The translations under genes and the position numbers were made by a program. The notes below the pieces were generated by a model, which did not search any database, was not told where the DNA came from, and saw only the letters and a program-made list of their open reading frames with translations. Positions 7,880 through 13,942 of a stretch of DNA of 15,514 bases are shown here, one piece after another. Positions within the stretch are counted from its first letter, which is position 1, and the number at the start of each line of letters is the position of its first letter. Origin of the DNA: Methanoregula sp. (GTDB lineage: Archaea > Halobacteriota > Methanomicrobia > Methanomicrobiales > Methanospirillaceae); the NCBI GenBank assembly GCA_026394695.1, contig JAPKXT010000037.1:1-15514 (forward strand). The letters are read 5' to 3'.

Positions 7880-8123
7880 CTTCCCTCAGGTGAGATTCGA
7901 TCTGGTCCTGGCGCTTGATCGTCTCGACAAGCGCCGAGAAGACCGCAGCTTCGAGCGGATCATCGCAGGCCATGAACGCTTCGCTCGAATGTTTCTTTGC
8001 CAGTTCCACCAGTTTCTCACCATACTGCTGGTCCTCCTTTTTAAGAGCCCGTGATGACCGGGCCCAGCGGTCAGCAATGCTTTTCACTCCTTGGCGGACG
8101 CTCTCAAAACTCCTTCCCATCAT
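7866..8123 (-). CDS. Small helical protein of the PolB2 cassette
   Basis: This is an 85-residue, highly charged protein predicted to be nearly all helical, with three helices at about 5-30, 33-48 and 55-80. The sequence has RSFESVRQGV at the start, a central KKHSSEAF and then DPLEAAVFSALVE. I recall similar short proteins beside archaeal polB2 genes, but no enzymatic motif is visible and no activity is assigned. A bridging role between the RecA-like protein and the polymerase is inference from gene order. It starts inside the upstream gene's stop (ATGA overlap at 8123-8120) after a strong GGAGGTG ribosome binding site, and overlaps polB2 by 14 bases. A second ATG directly follows the first; either may be used. 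Confidence 0.75.
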   Translation of the reverse strand: MMGRSFESVRQGVKSIADRWARSSRALKKEDQQYGEKLVELAKKHSSEAFMACDDPLEAAVFSALVETIKRQDQIESHLREDVDR

Positions 8124-8647
8124 GACACCTCCAGGGTCCGCTGTGCACAGGGAACCGGACCGTCATTACGAGATGAGCGGGAGCTGCGATACGGCGCAGT
8201 CCCGGTTATGTCGTCAGCCGGCGCGATCTCGATGATATGATCAGCTTGTCGCATCAGCAGGGAGAATGAGGGGTCGGTGGAGGGCGCGTACAGGACCACG
8301 AGCGATTCGCGACCGACTTCTTTGAGCATCCCCGCGATCTGGGGTATCATCGTCTCTGCCCCTTCAAAGAGTGTCGGATCATGCTCCACGAGCACGACCG
8401 TGTGGCTCACCTCTTTAAGTATCGTGAAAAGCTGGTGGGCGGTGAACGCCCTGCGGACCTCAAAGGTCCTAGATGACCGGCTGACCGAAGAGAGGAGACG
8501 CGAGTAGTTGCCACTCACGTACAGGAAGAGAAAACGCTGGAGATCCGTGTTGCTGTTGAGTGCAGAGACCATCACCGTCACAGGTGCGATCACTGCGTTA
8601 AAAGTGCCCGGATGGAGCGTCATTCCCTTGCGGAGTTCGATCAGCAT
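8120..8647 (-). CDS. RecA-superfamily-like protein lacking a P-loop, PolB2 cassette
   Basis: The 175-residue product resembles the core of RecA/RadA-type ATPases without their Walker A motif. The segment TFEVRRAFTAHQLF (61-74) is followed by a Walker-B-like strand VVLVEHDPTLF (84-94), then a helix, the strand SLVVLYAP, and a final strand with ADHIIEI. No GxxxxGKT/S is present anywhere, so ATP hydrolysis is unlikely. The tail after about residue 143 is polar and probably disordered. Comparative genomics has noted inactivated RecA-family proteins next to archaeal polB2 genes, a parallel to bacterial ImuA. It is first in a three-gene overlapping operon and its TGA overlaps the next start. The ATG at 8647 has GGTG close upstream and GGAG further away; no clear TATA box precedes it, so the promoter is unresolved. 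Confidence 0.7.
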   Translation of the reverse strand: MLIELRKGMTLHPGTFNAVIAPVTVMVSALNSNTDLQRFLFLYVSGNYSRLLSSVSRSSRTFEVRRAFTAHQLFTILKEVSHTVVLVEHDPTLFEGAETMIPQIAGMLKEVGRESLVVLYAPSTDPSFSLLMRQADHIIEIAPADDITGTAPYRSSRSSRNDGPVPCAQRTLEVS

Positions 8648-8710
8648 AGCACCGGATCACTCCCACACAAGGGGGGATAAGGATCAGGTCTGAGCGGTGC
8701 GAAAGTGCTC

Positions 8711-8755
8711 AAAAAAACAGGATTGTGCTGCAGGGTTGAGCGTAAAAACCCTGTA
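8711..8755 (-). terminator. Hairpin plus T run downstream of wrbA
   Basis: CAGGGTT (8731-8737) and AACCCTG (8747-8753) form a 7-bp stem, extendable by a G-U and a U-A pair, with a 9-base loop. On the minus strand the stem is followed about 13-20 bases later by a run of seven T (complement of 8711-8717). It sits 40-65 bases after the wrbA stop, a sensible place for the end of that transcript and a boundary with the PolB2 cassette. Confidence 0.45.
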
Positions 8756-8795
8756 GAGATCCCTGATGCTGGTCCTTTTGTGCGGGTGAAAGGAC

Positions 8796-9407
8796 TTACC
8801 GTGCAAGTTTTGCTGCGATCCCGGCGACATACCTGCCCTGGAACCGTGCCCCAGCTAGCTCGTTCTCGCTGGGCAACCGCTGCCCCTCGTTTCCTGCAAT
8901 GGTCGATGCACCATACGGAGAGCAGCCGGTGACCTCATCAAGACGTCCCTGCCCGGCAAAGGTGTACGGGAGACCTGCAATGATCATACCGTGGTGGAGA
9001 AGTGTTATGTGAACGCTCAGGATCGTGGATTCCTGGCCACCGTGCTGGGTCGCGGTGCTGGTAAACACGCTCCCGACTTTTCCTACAAGCGCTCCCGCTT
9101 TCCAGATGCCCCCGGTGGCATCAAAGAACTGCCGCATCTGGCCGCACATATTGCCAAACCGTGTCGGGGTCCCAAAGATCACCGCATCAGCTGCCGCAAG
9201 GTCCTGCAGGGTGCAGACCGGGATATGGGAAAATTTTTTCTGGGCTTCCGCGGCTCCCGTTTTTTCCAGTACTTCTTTTGGCAGGGTCTCGGGGACACGA
9301 CGCAGTATTACTTCCGTGCCCGGCACTTCGCGTGCTCCCTCCGATATTGCTTCTGCCATCCGGTGCACATGACCAAACATCGAATAATACACGATCAGGA
9401 GTTTCAT
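8796..9407 (-). CDS. wrbA: WrbA-like flavodoxin-fold NAD(P)H:quinone oxidoreductase
   Basis: This 203-residue flavoprotein has the FMN phosphate-binding loop SMFGHVHRMA (9-18), TPTRFGNMCGQMRQF, the HGGQE loop and the C-terminal GCSPYGASTIAG, all typical of WrbA. WrbA enzymes bind FMN and reduce quinones by two electrons, guarding against redox cycling; in a methanogen the physiological acceptor is uncertain. Length matches the bacterial enzyme (about 198). The open frame reaches up to 9521, but the start at 9407 (MKLLIVYYS) gives the family N-terminus and has AGGA about nine bases upstream. The gene lies upstream of the PolB2 cassette on the same strand with about 150 bases and a likely terminator between, so I treat it as separate. 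Confidence 0.92.
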   Translation of the reverse strand: MKLLIVYYSMFGHVHRMAEAISEGAREVPGTEVILRRVPETLPKEVLEKTGAAEAQKKFSHIPVCTLQDLAAADAVIFGTPTRFGNMCGQMRQFFDATGGIWKAGALVGKVGSVFTSTATQHGGQESTILSVHITLLHHGMIIAGLPYTFAGQGRLDEVTGCSPYGASTIAGNEGQRLPSENELAGARFQGRYVAGIAAKLAR

Positions 9408-9573
9408 GAAAGGTGTTCCTAGTACCTGTGAGGATTGTAAAACATTAATAAGAATTCTGGTAAGGTATGCATGCCGGCTTTTAGTCACCCGCCATGTATA
9501 ACCATTCCCTGTTAAAAGCATAAAAGCAAAAAGAAGTTACTTTTTAATACATTGATGAACAAAATTATACATT

Positions 9574-9626
9574 AAGGTATAAGTTGGTTACCTACGTGAT
9601 GTTGTTGGTACCTTACACCTTTAAAC
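9574..9626 (+). promoter_or_regulatory. Promoter with operator-like repeats of the ECF transporter operon
   Basis: A TATA-like CTTTAAAC lies at 9619-9626, 40-47 bases before the chosen start, predicting a transcript start near 9648. Over and upstream of it are two kinds of symmetry. Direct repeats GTTGGTTACCTAC (9583-9595) and GTTGGTACCTTAC (9604-9616) are offset by 21 bp, two helical turns. The outer arms AAGGTATAAG (9574-9583) and CTTACACCTT (9612-9621) are inverted with one mismatch. The placement over the TATA/BRE region suggests a repressor site, perhaps responding to the transported compound. The regulator is unknown. Confidence 0.5.
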
Positions 9627-9665
9627 CTCTGATTACCAGCACGAAAATTAAAAAAAGTGATGTAC

Positions 9666-10199
9666 ATGAAGTCAAAAGATATTGCAATTGTCGGGATTCT
9701 GCTCGCTATAGGCGCGATTCTGCGCTATTTCCTTGCGATGCTCCATACTCCGCTCACGCCGAATATGATCATCGCGTTCTACTGTCTTGCGATCATCCTT
9801 ATCCAGCCAAAGGTATACGAAGCGCTGGGGATCGGTATTGTTGCCGGGTTGCTGTCCATGCTGATTTCCAGTTCCATGTTCCCTCCGGCTAACCTTGTCA
9901 GCGAACCGCTTGGTGCACTGGTCTGTTTCGGGCTCTATGCGGTCATGAAGAACAAGACAAAATTAGCGCCAACGGTTACTACATTTCTTACCACGCTTGC
10001 AAGCGGTTTTACGTTTGCAGCAATTGCAATTATATTTGTCAGTGCAACAATTCTTAGCAATCCAAATTACCATGGAAACCTGATGGAATTTGTTGCGGTA
10101 TTTGTTCCTATCGTCGTTATCACGGCAGTATTTAATGCAGTTATTGTCCAGATCCTCTACCTACCCTCAAGCAGGGTGTTGGTAAGAGGACAGGAATGA
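9666..10199 (+). CDS. ECF transporter S component (substrate unknown)
   Basis: This 177-residue membrane protein has about six hydrophobic segments (roughly 6-25, 33-48, 53-70, 80-94, 105-128 and 142-165). It is the first gene of an operon with a tandem ATPase and a T-type gene, which marks it as the substrate-binding S component of an energy-coupling factor transporter. The N-terminal KSKDIAIVGILLAIGAILR is the usual S-component start, with small residues for contact with the T protein. MFPPANLVSEPLGALV resembles TrpP-like S components, but I cannot fix the substrate. I chose ATG at 9666 over GTG 9657 and ATG 9660 because GTGAT (9657-9661) then serves as ribosome binding site, and the product begins like the family. 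The stop overlaps the next start (ATGA). Confidence 0.82.
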   Translation: MKSKDIAIVGILLAIGAILRYFLAMLHTPLTPNMIIAFYCLAIILIQPKVYEALGIGIVAGLLSMLISSSMFPPANLVSEPLGALVCFGLYAVMKNKTKLAPTVTTFLTTLASGFTFAAIAIIFVSATILSNPNYHGNLMEFVAVFVPIVVITAVFNAVIVQILYLPSSRVLVRGQE

Positions 10200-11644
10200 T
10201 TGAACTCCAGAACTTCAGTTATACCTATCCCCACACGGTGCCGGAGGCCCTGCACCAGCTTTCCCTTCCGGTAGAGAGAGGCAGGTGCGTGATGGTGACC
10301 GGGCCGTCTGGCGCCGGTAAAACCACCCTTTGCTTAGCAGCAGCTGGAATACTGTACCATGAATACGGCGGTAAAAAAGACGGCCGGGTGACCATTGACG
10401 GAAAGGACGTGGCCACCTATGCCACACTGTCCGAGCTCGCAAAGACCATCGGCATCGTTTTTGATGATGCCGAAGCGCAGATGATCTTCACGACAGTACA
10501 AGAAGAGATACTCTCTGCGCTTGAGTACCGGGGTCTTGAAGCAGCGGTAATTGAAGAACGCCTCGCCTCAATCATGGCAACAACCTATCTTACCGATCTT
10601 ATGAACCGTTCCCCGCACCATCTTTCCGGGGGCCAGAAACAACGTGTTGCGTTAGCTGCGACCCTGGCACTGGGTAATGATGTACTCATACTGGACGAAC
10701 CCACATCAGAGCTTGATGAACATGCCACACGGCGGATTGTCGACATCTTAACTGCCTTAAAAGCACAGGGAAAAACGATACTTCTCATTGAGCATAAATA
10801 CCTGCACTTCCGGGACATGGTAGATACTCTCGTTGTGCTCGAGGCCGGTAATATCAGCGCAATGGGGTCTCCGGATGAGGTCCTCAGGGACGACCGGATC
10901 CGGAAAGTTGTGATACCGGATTTTTCCGGAATACGGGACATGCTGCCGGAGGGCGGGACAAAGAATGGTGCTCCAGCCCCGGAGGTGGTTGCAGTACGCC
11001 ACCTTTTTTATGCATACGGGGACACGTTGGCCCTCAATGATATCAGTCTCGATATCCGTGCAGGGGAATTTGTGGCAATTGTGGGAGAGAATGGATCCGG
11101 GAAAACAACACTCGTCAAGCACTTTAACCGGCTCCTTTCCCCTACGAGAGGTGATGTGATAATCAAGGGAAAAAATACCAGATCTGAAACGATTACCAAT
11201 CTCGCCAGGGAAGTCGGCCTCGTGTTCCAGAACCCGGATCACATGTTTTTTGCCGATACGGTGAAAGAGGAGATCGGGTTCGGGTTAAAAAATCTCAAAA
11301 TTCTTAATGGCGAGATAATAATTGACGCAGCTTTGCGTGAAGTCCGGCTCCTGCATACAAAAGATCTTTACCCCCGCTGGTTATCGCGGGGAGAGCGTCA
11401 GCGGCTTGCCATTGCATGTGTCATCGCCATGTCCCCTTCCATTATTGTACTGGATGAGCCAACTACCGGTCTTGATGGCAACGAAGCCCGGCTTGTCATG
11501 GAAATCTTAAAAAATCTCCAGAACAAGGGACATACGATCATTGTCATCACGCATAACAAAGAGATTGCACAGAACTGCGCTGATCGTATCATCACCATGG
11601 AGAAGGGATCTATTATTTCGGATATACCGGTCCGGGTGGCTTAA
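10196..11644 (+). CDS. ECF transporter ATPase with two fused ABC domains
   Basis: This 482-residue cytoplasmic protein fuses two ABC ATPase domains, replacing the separate EcfA1 and EcfA2 subunits. Domain 1 has Walker A GPSGAGKTT (36-44), signature LSGGQKQR (143-150), Walker B VLILDEPT (163-170) and H-loop His200. Domain 2 has Walker A GENGSGKTT (297-305), signature LSRGERQR (396-403), Walker B IIVLDEPT (416-423) and the His of VITHNKE. The domain 1 Q-loop has Asp where Gln is usual (GIVFDDAEAQ), while domain 2 keeps it (GLVFQNPDH). Both domains look able to bind and hydrolyse ATP, and would drive uptake by the S component through a T protein. It overlaps the S gene by four bases with AGAGGA upstream; the T gene begins one base after its stop. 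Confidence 0.93.
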   Translation: MIELQNFSYTYPHTVPEALHQLSLPVERGRCVMVTGPSGAGKTTLCLAAAGILYHEYGGKKDGRVTIDGKDVATYATLSELAKTIGIVFDDAEAQMIFTTVQEEILSALEYRGLEAAVIEERLASIMATTYLTDLMNRSPHHLSGGQKQRVALAATLALGNDVLILDEPTSELDEHATRRIVDILTALKAQGKTILLIEHKYLHFRDMVDTLVVLEAGNISAMGSPDEVLRDDRIRKVVIPDFSGIRDMLPEGGTKNGAPAPEVVAVRHLFYAYGDTLALNDISLDIRAGEFVAIVGENGSGKTTLVKHFNRLLSPTRGDVIIKGKNTRSETITNLAREVGLVFQNPDHMFFADTVKEEIGFGLKNLKILNGEIIIDAALREVRLLHTKDLYPRWLSRGERQRLAIACVIAMSPSIIVLDEPTTGLDGNEARLVMEILKNLQNKGHTIIVITHNKEIAQNCADRIITMEKGSIISDIPVRVA

Positions 11645-11645
11645 C

Positions 11646-12306
11646 ATGGCAGAAATTTTGCAATATGTTCACAAGGACGGATTCTTTCATCGCCTTACCC
11701 CGTTTTCCAAGATTGTATTCATTATTGTCATCAGTTTTATGTGTATAGTATCAATAAATCTGGTATTTCTTGCAATCCTTGTTATTGCACTTCTCGTAAT
11801 CGCTTTTTTTTGCAGGCTGCATCAGGAGGTCCTGCAGCAATCAAAACTCATTCTTGTCATGAGTGTTGTGTTTATCGTCATTACCCTCATCACCATGCCA
11901 AACGGGGCAATTCTTGGTTACCTCGTACCCCCGGGCACTCCTCTCATTGGCGGGAGCGTTCCTTTAACCCAGGGCGCCCTTGAGATTGGGCTCATCCTTA
12001 CCTTCCGGTTCATGGTGCTCATTTTTGCATTCCAGCTCTTCCTGATATCAACCCAGCCACGCGACCTGGTCCACACGTTAGAGAAGATGAAGATGCCGAT
12101 AGATTACATCCTCATGTTCATTATTGCACAACGCACTCCTGCGGTCCAATGTTCTGGGACTCACCATTGATATGCGGGGATACCGGACAGGAAAAAGGAC
12201 GCATGTACGTGAATCAACTCTCCAGCGCCGGGATTATGAGGTGTTGTTCGTGATGGTTGCTGCCAGTTGCGGATATATCGTACTTTTTATGAAACAGATT
12301 ATATGA
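11646..12306 (+). pseudogene. ecfT: ECF transporter T component, broken by internal deletion and frameshift
   Basis: The first 160 or so codons encode a normal-looking T component: MAEILQYVHKDGFF, several transmembrane segments, then TQPRDLVHTLEKMKMP and YILMFIIA. At about 12127-12130 the frame then runs into unrelated residues and a stop at 12167-12169 (174 residues). A second frame, from about 12130, continues with the C-terminal part of the same family (NALLRSNVLGLTIDMRGYRTG, final transmembrane segment) and stops at 12306. Compared from memory with intact T proteins of about 250-265 residues, roughly 45-50 residues are missing at the junction, including the region of the first Ala-Arg-Gly coupling motif. 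The second such motif (MRGY) survives in the wrong frame. A working transporter from this copy is unlikely unless the sequence is misassembled. GGTGG before the ATG serves as ribosome binding site. Confidence 0.82.
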
Positions 12307-12334
12307 AGTGCAGGAAAGCTGCCCGGAAAAATTA

Positions 12335-12361
12335 CCTTTTTTGGCTTCCCGCTGTTTTTTA
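12335..12361 (+). terminator. T-rich terminator of the ECF operon
   Basis: Two T6 runs (12337-12342 and 12355-12360), 30-55 bases after the last stop of the broken T gene, fit oligo-T termination in archaea. The rest of the gap to 12589 shows no convincing gene; a minus-strand frame there (12687-12394) largely overlaps the DJ-1 gene and has no proper start. Confidence 0.45.
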
Positions 12362-12589
12362 GTGAGTGCTGCAGGTATTGAGAGACCTGTCGATCATGCC
12401 CAATACCAGGGTCCGGGGAAATGACCTGTGAGGCTTGCCTTATCGTCAGCTAACCCGGTTACTTTTGTCGGAAACTTCCCGTGTAATATCCTGCCTGATA
12501 TCTTCGTGAAATATCGAAAAACTCCGCGTGGCCCATCCCCGTACCCTCCCCTTGATCCCGTTAGAAAAATATTGAATCCCGGCTCCTGA

Positions 12590-13114
12590 TCATCCGTCGA
12601 CTTCCCTAATGATGTGGAGGATTGCAGCTGCAAAGTCCTGTGCGGATGACGGGCCGTTTGCCGTGATGACCCGTCCATCCACGACAACCGGTTTGTTGAC
12701 GAGAACCGCCCCGCCGGCTTTCATTTCCCTTATCGAGGCAGGACTTTCGAAATATGTTGCCGTTTTCCCTTTCAGGATCCCTGCATGGGCGAGCACTACG
12801 GGTGCAAGACATATGGCAGCGACAATCTTTCGTGATTCATAAAAATATTTTACCAGCTGTATGAGCAGGTCATCATGCCAGAGATGGATCTGGGAGCCGG
12901 CTCCTCCGATAATAACCAAACCCCCATAGTTTTTAGGATCGACCTCTTTGAACGTAAGTGTCGCTGTTGTCTTTGCCCCCAACATTCCGGTGCAAGGTCC
13001 GCGACGCGTGGATGCGATGTCAAATGCAATATCGGCTTTTTTGAATGTTGCAACCGGCACTGCCAGTTCCTCGTCCCTGAATTTTTCCGGGGCAACCACG
13101 ATAAGGATCTTCAT
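12590..13114 (-). CDS. DJ-1/PfpI family protein
   Basis: This 174-residue protein has the DJ-1/PfpI (class I glutamine amidotransferase-like) fold. The N-terminal strand KILIVVAPEKFRDEEL carries the conserved acidic residue (about Glu16), YGGLVIIGGAG precedes the nucleophile elbow, and Cys102 lies in AAICLAPVVLA. PfpI members usually have His after the nucleophile (Cys-His-Gly); here it is Cys-Leu-Ala. Activities described in the family include peptidase, chaperone and glyoxalase/deglycase functions, and I cannot choose among them. The open frame extends upstream to a TTG at 13165, but ATG 13114 matches the family start. A TATA-like element sits 23-30 bases before that ATG, as expected for a leaderless message, and there is no ribosome binding site. 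Confidence 0.9.
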   Translation of the reverse strand: MKILIVVAPEKFRDEELAVPVATFKKADIAFDIASTRRGPCTGMLGAKTTATLTFKEVDPKNYGGLVIIGGAGSQIHLWHDDLLIQLVKYFYESRKIVAAICLAPVVLAHAGILKGKTATYFESPASIREMKAGGAVLVNKPVVVDGRVITANGPSSAQDFAAAILHIIREVDG

Positions 13115-13136
13115 ACTGTTCGAAGGGACTTCTGTT

Positions 13137-13144
13137 CCTATAAG
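13137..13144 (-). promoter_or_regulatory. TATA box of the DJ-1/PfpI gene, leaderless spacing
   Basis: The minus strand reads CTTATAGG, centred about 26 bases before the ATG at 13114. This is the archaeal TATA-to-start distance, so transcription probably begins at or very near the start codon. The lack of a ribosome binding site agrees. Confidence 0.5.
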
Positions 13145-13311
13145 GGTATTGGCATCATTGTCCAACAGGCAGCAGGGTTTGGCTCGTGGGGGATATCCGG
13201 GGGGTAGTGGATTTTTTACCTCATGGGCAGGAGAGATGGTATTCCGGGGAATGGATATGTTTTGGTGCAGATTCTCTTTAAAAAAAGATATCTGACAGAT
13301 GTCTTGGTGAA

Positions 13312-13326
13312 TTCAAATCAAAAAAT
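13312..13326 (-). terminator. T-run after tRNA-Arg
   Basis: Immediately 3' of the tRNA the minus strand reads GTTTCATTTTTTGATTTG. A T6 run (complement of 13320-13325) five bases past the discriminator is a plausible termination site. Confidence 0.4.
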
Positions 13327-13330
13327 GAAA

Positions 13331-13402
13331 CGCCTCGGCCGGGATTTGAACCCGGGTCAAAAGCTCCGGAGGCTTCTAGGATGTCCACTACCCTACCGAG
13401 GC
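13331..13402 (-). tRNA. tRNA-Arg (anticodon CCG)
   Basis: This is a 72-base cloverleaf. The acceptor stem is GCCTCGG / CCGAGGC, followed by T8-A9. The D arm contains the GG pair and A20. The anticodon stem GAAGC / GCTTT encloses loop CTCCGGA with T33 and anticodon CCG, the variable loop is four bases, and the T arm is CCGGG-TTCAAAT-CCCGG. The discriminator is G and CCA is not encoded. CCG reads the CGG arginine codon; A20 and C35 are typical arginine identity bases. The alternative register giving a TCC (Gly) anticodon would put C at position 33, so I reject it, though the body resembles a glycine tRNA. No intron is seen. A good TATA box lies upstream. Confidence 0.92.
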
Positions 13403-13434
13403 ACGTTTTTACCTTACTTATTCTCTTTCCCACC

Positions 13435-13442
13435 CATATAAA
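13435..13442 (-). promoter_or_regulatory. TATA box of the tRNA-Arg gene
   Basis: The minus strand reads TTTATATG, close to the archaeal TATA consensus, 33-40 bases before the mature tRNA 5' end. That places the transcript start a few bases upstream of the tRNA, leaving a short leader for RNase P to remove. Confidence 0.65.
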
Positions 13443-13508
13443 TGCAAGGGATGGATATGATGTGCTTTTTTAGGAAGATTTCAAAGCCTGGACTGCACTG
13501 CAGGACTG

Positions 13509-13610
13509 GTGTACTCCTTGATGGAACACGATGATAGGATAATCGACGATATTTTCCTGAGGATAAACAACCTGAACTACCGGGTCGAAGAACTTGAAGA
13601 CCATCAGTAG
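13509..13610 (+). CDS. Possible small coiled-coil-like protein (33 codons)
   Basis: A plus-strand frame runs from GTG 13509 (or ATG 13521) to TAG 13610. The product has an acidic, regular helical pattern (DDRIIDDIFLRINNL, then YRVEELED) with hydrophobics spaced like a short coiled coil. The frame is open upstream to a TGA near 13455 without a better start. No clear ribosome binding site or TATA is seen. It could be the tail of a decayed gene, a real small protein, or chance. Confidence 0.25.
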   Translation: MYSLMEHDDRIIDDIFLRINNLNYRVEELEDHQ

Positions 13611-13645
13611 GAATTTCGGAAAAACAAGTGCCTGTATGATCCAGC

Positions 13646-13825
13646 TCAGGAGTGAGGTACTACAAACCTCCATTTTTCACTGTTCTGGAGCGTCATGGTG
13701 ACATCCCCCCTGATCTCCCCAATCCGGGCTCCGTTTCCCCTTTCCGGGAGGCCTTTTAGCACTAATTCAGCAAAAAACAGCACTATTGTTTTGGGATTCT
13801 TATGGTTCTCTACCCATTTGAGCAC
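13646..13825 (-). CDS. Possible small protein or gene remnant (59 codons)
   Basis: A minus-strand frame from GTG 13825 to TGA 13646 gives a 59-residue product with protein-like composition: VLKWVENHKNPKTIVLFFAE, then LVLKGLPERGNGARIGEIRG, and a C-terminal EKWRFVVPHS. The frame stays open about 10 codons further upstream to a TAG. There is no ATG and no ribosome binding site before the GTG, so it may be the C-terminal remnant of a longer gene. I do not recognise the family. It lies about 115 bases after the hypD stop on the same strand. Confidence 0.35.
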   Translation of the reverse strand: MLKWVENHKNPKTIVLFFAELVLKGLPERGNGARIGEIRGDVTMTLQNSEKWRFVVPHS

Positions 13826-13924
13826 CGGGGGCTGAATAATAGCCGGAAATATCCGCTAATGGCACCTGATGGGAGGCAAAACTCCCCTCATATGGTCCAG
13901 GGGTAGTGGAATGGGCAAAGATAC

Positions 13925-13942
13925 AAAAAAAGGTGCTTTTTC
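13925..13942 (-). terminator. Terminator of hypD
   Basis: On the minus strand, right at the hypD stop, AAAAAG-CAC-CTTTTT can form a short A/T hairpin that runs into T7. The T run alone would be adequate for archaeal termination. Confidence 0.45.

Noticed and set aside
9659..9664. TGTACA, a TRP-box-like hexamer at the S-component start
   Set aside because: A single palindromic hexamer inside the ribosome binding site and start region is not enough to claim tryptophan control; no tandem copy lies over the promoter.
12394..12687. Minus-strand frame of 97 codons downstream of the DJ-1 gene
   Set aside because: About a third of it overlaps the DJ-1 coding region out of frame, and no start with a ribosome binding site lies in the non-overlapping part.
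13355..13369. Reading the tRNA anticodon as TCC (glycine)
   Set aside because: That register places C instead of T at position 33; the CCG register gives a standard 7-base loop with T33 and good stem pairing.
13470..13673. Minus-strand 67-codon frame in the tRNA-hypD gap
   Set aside because: It overlaps both more protein-like small frames and has no ribosome binding site or recognisable motif.
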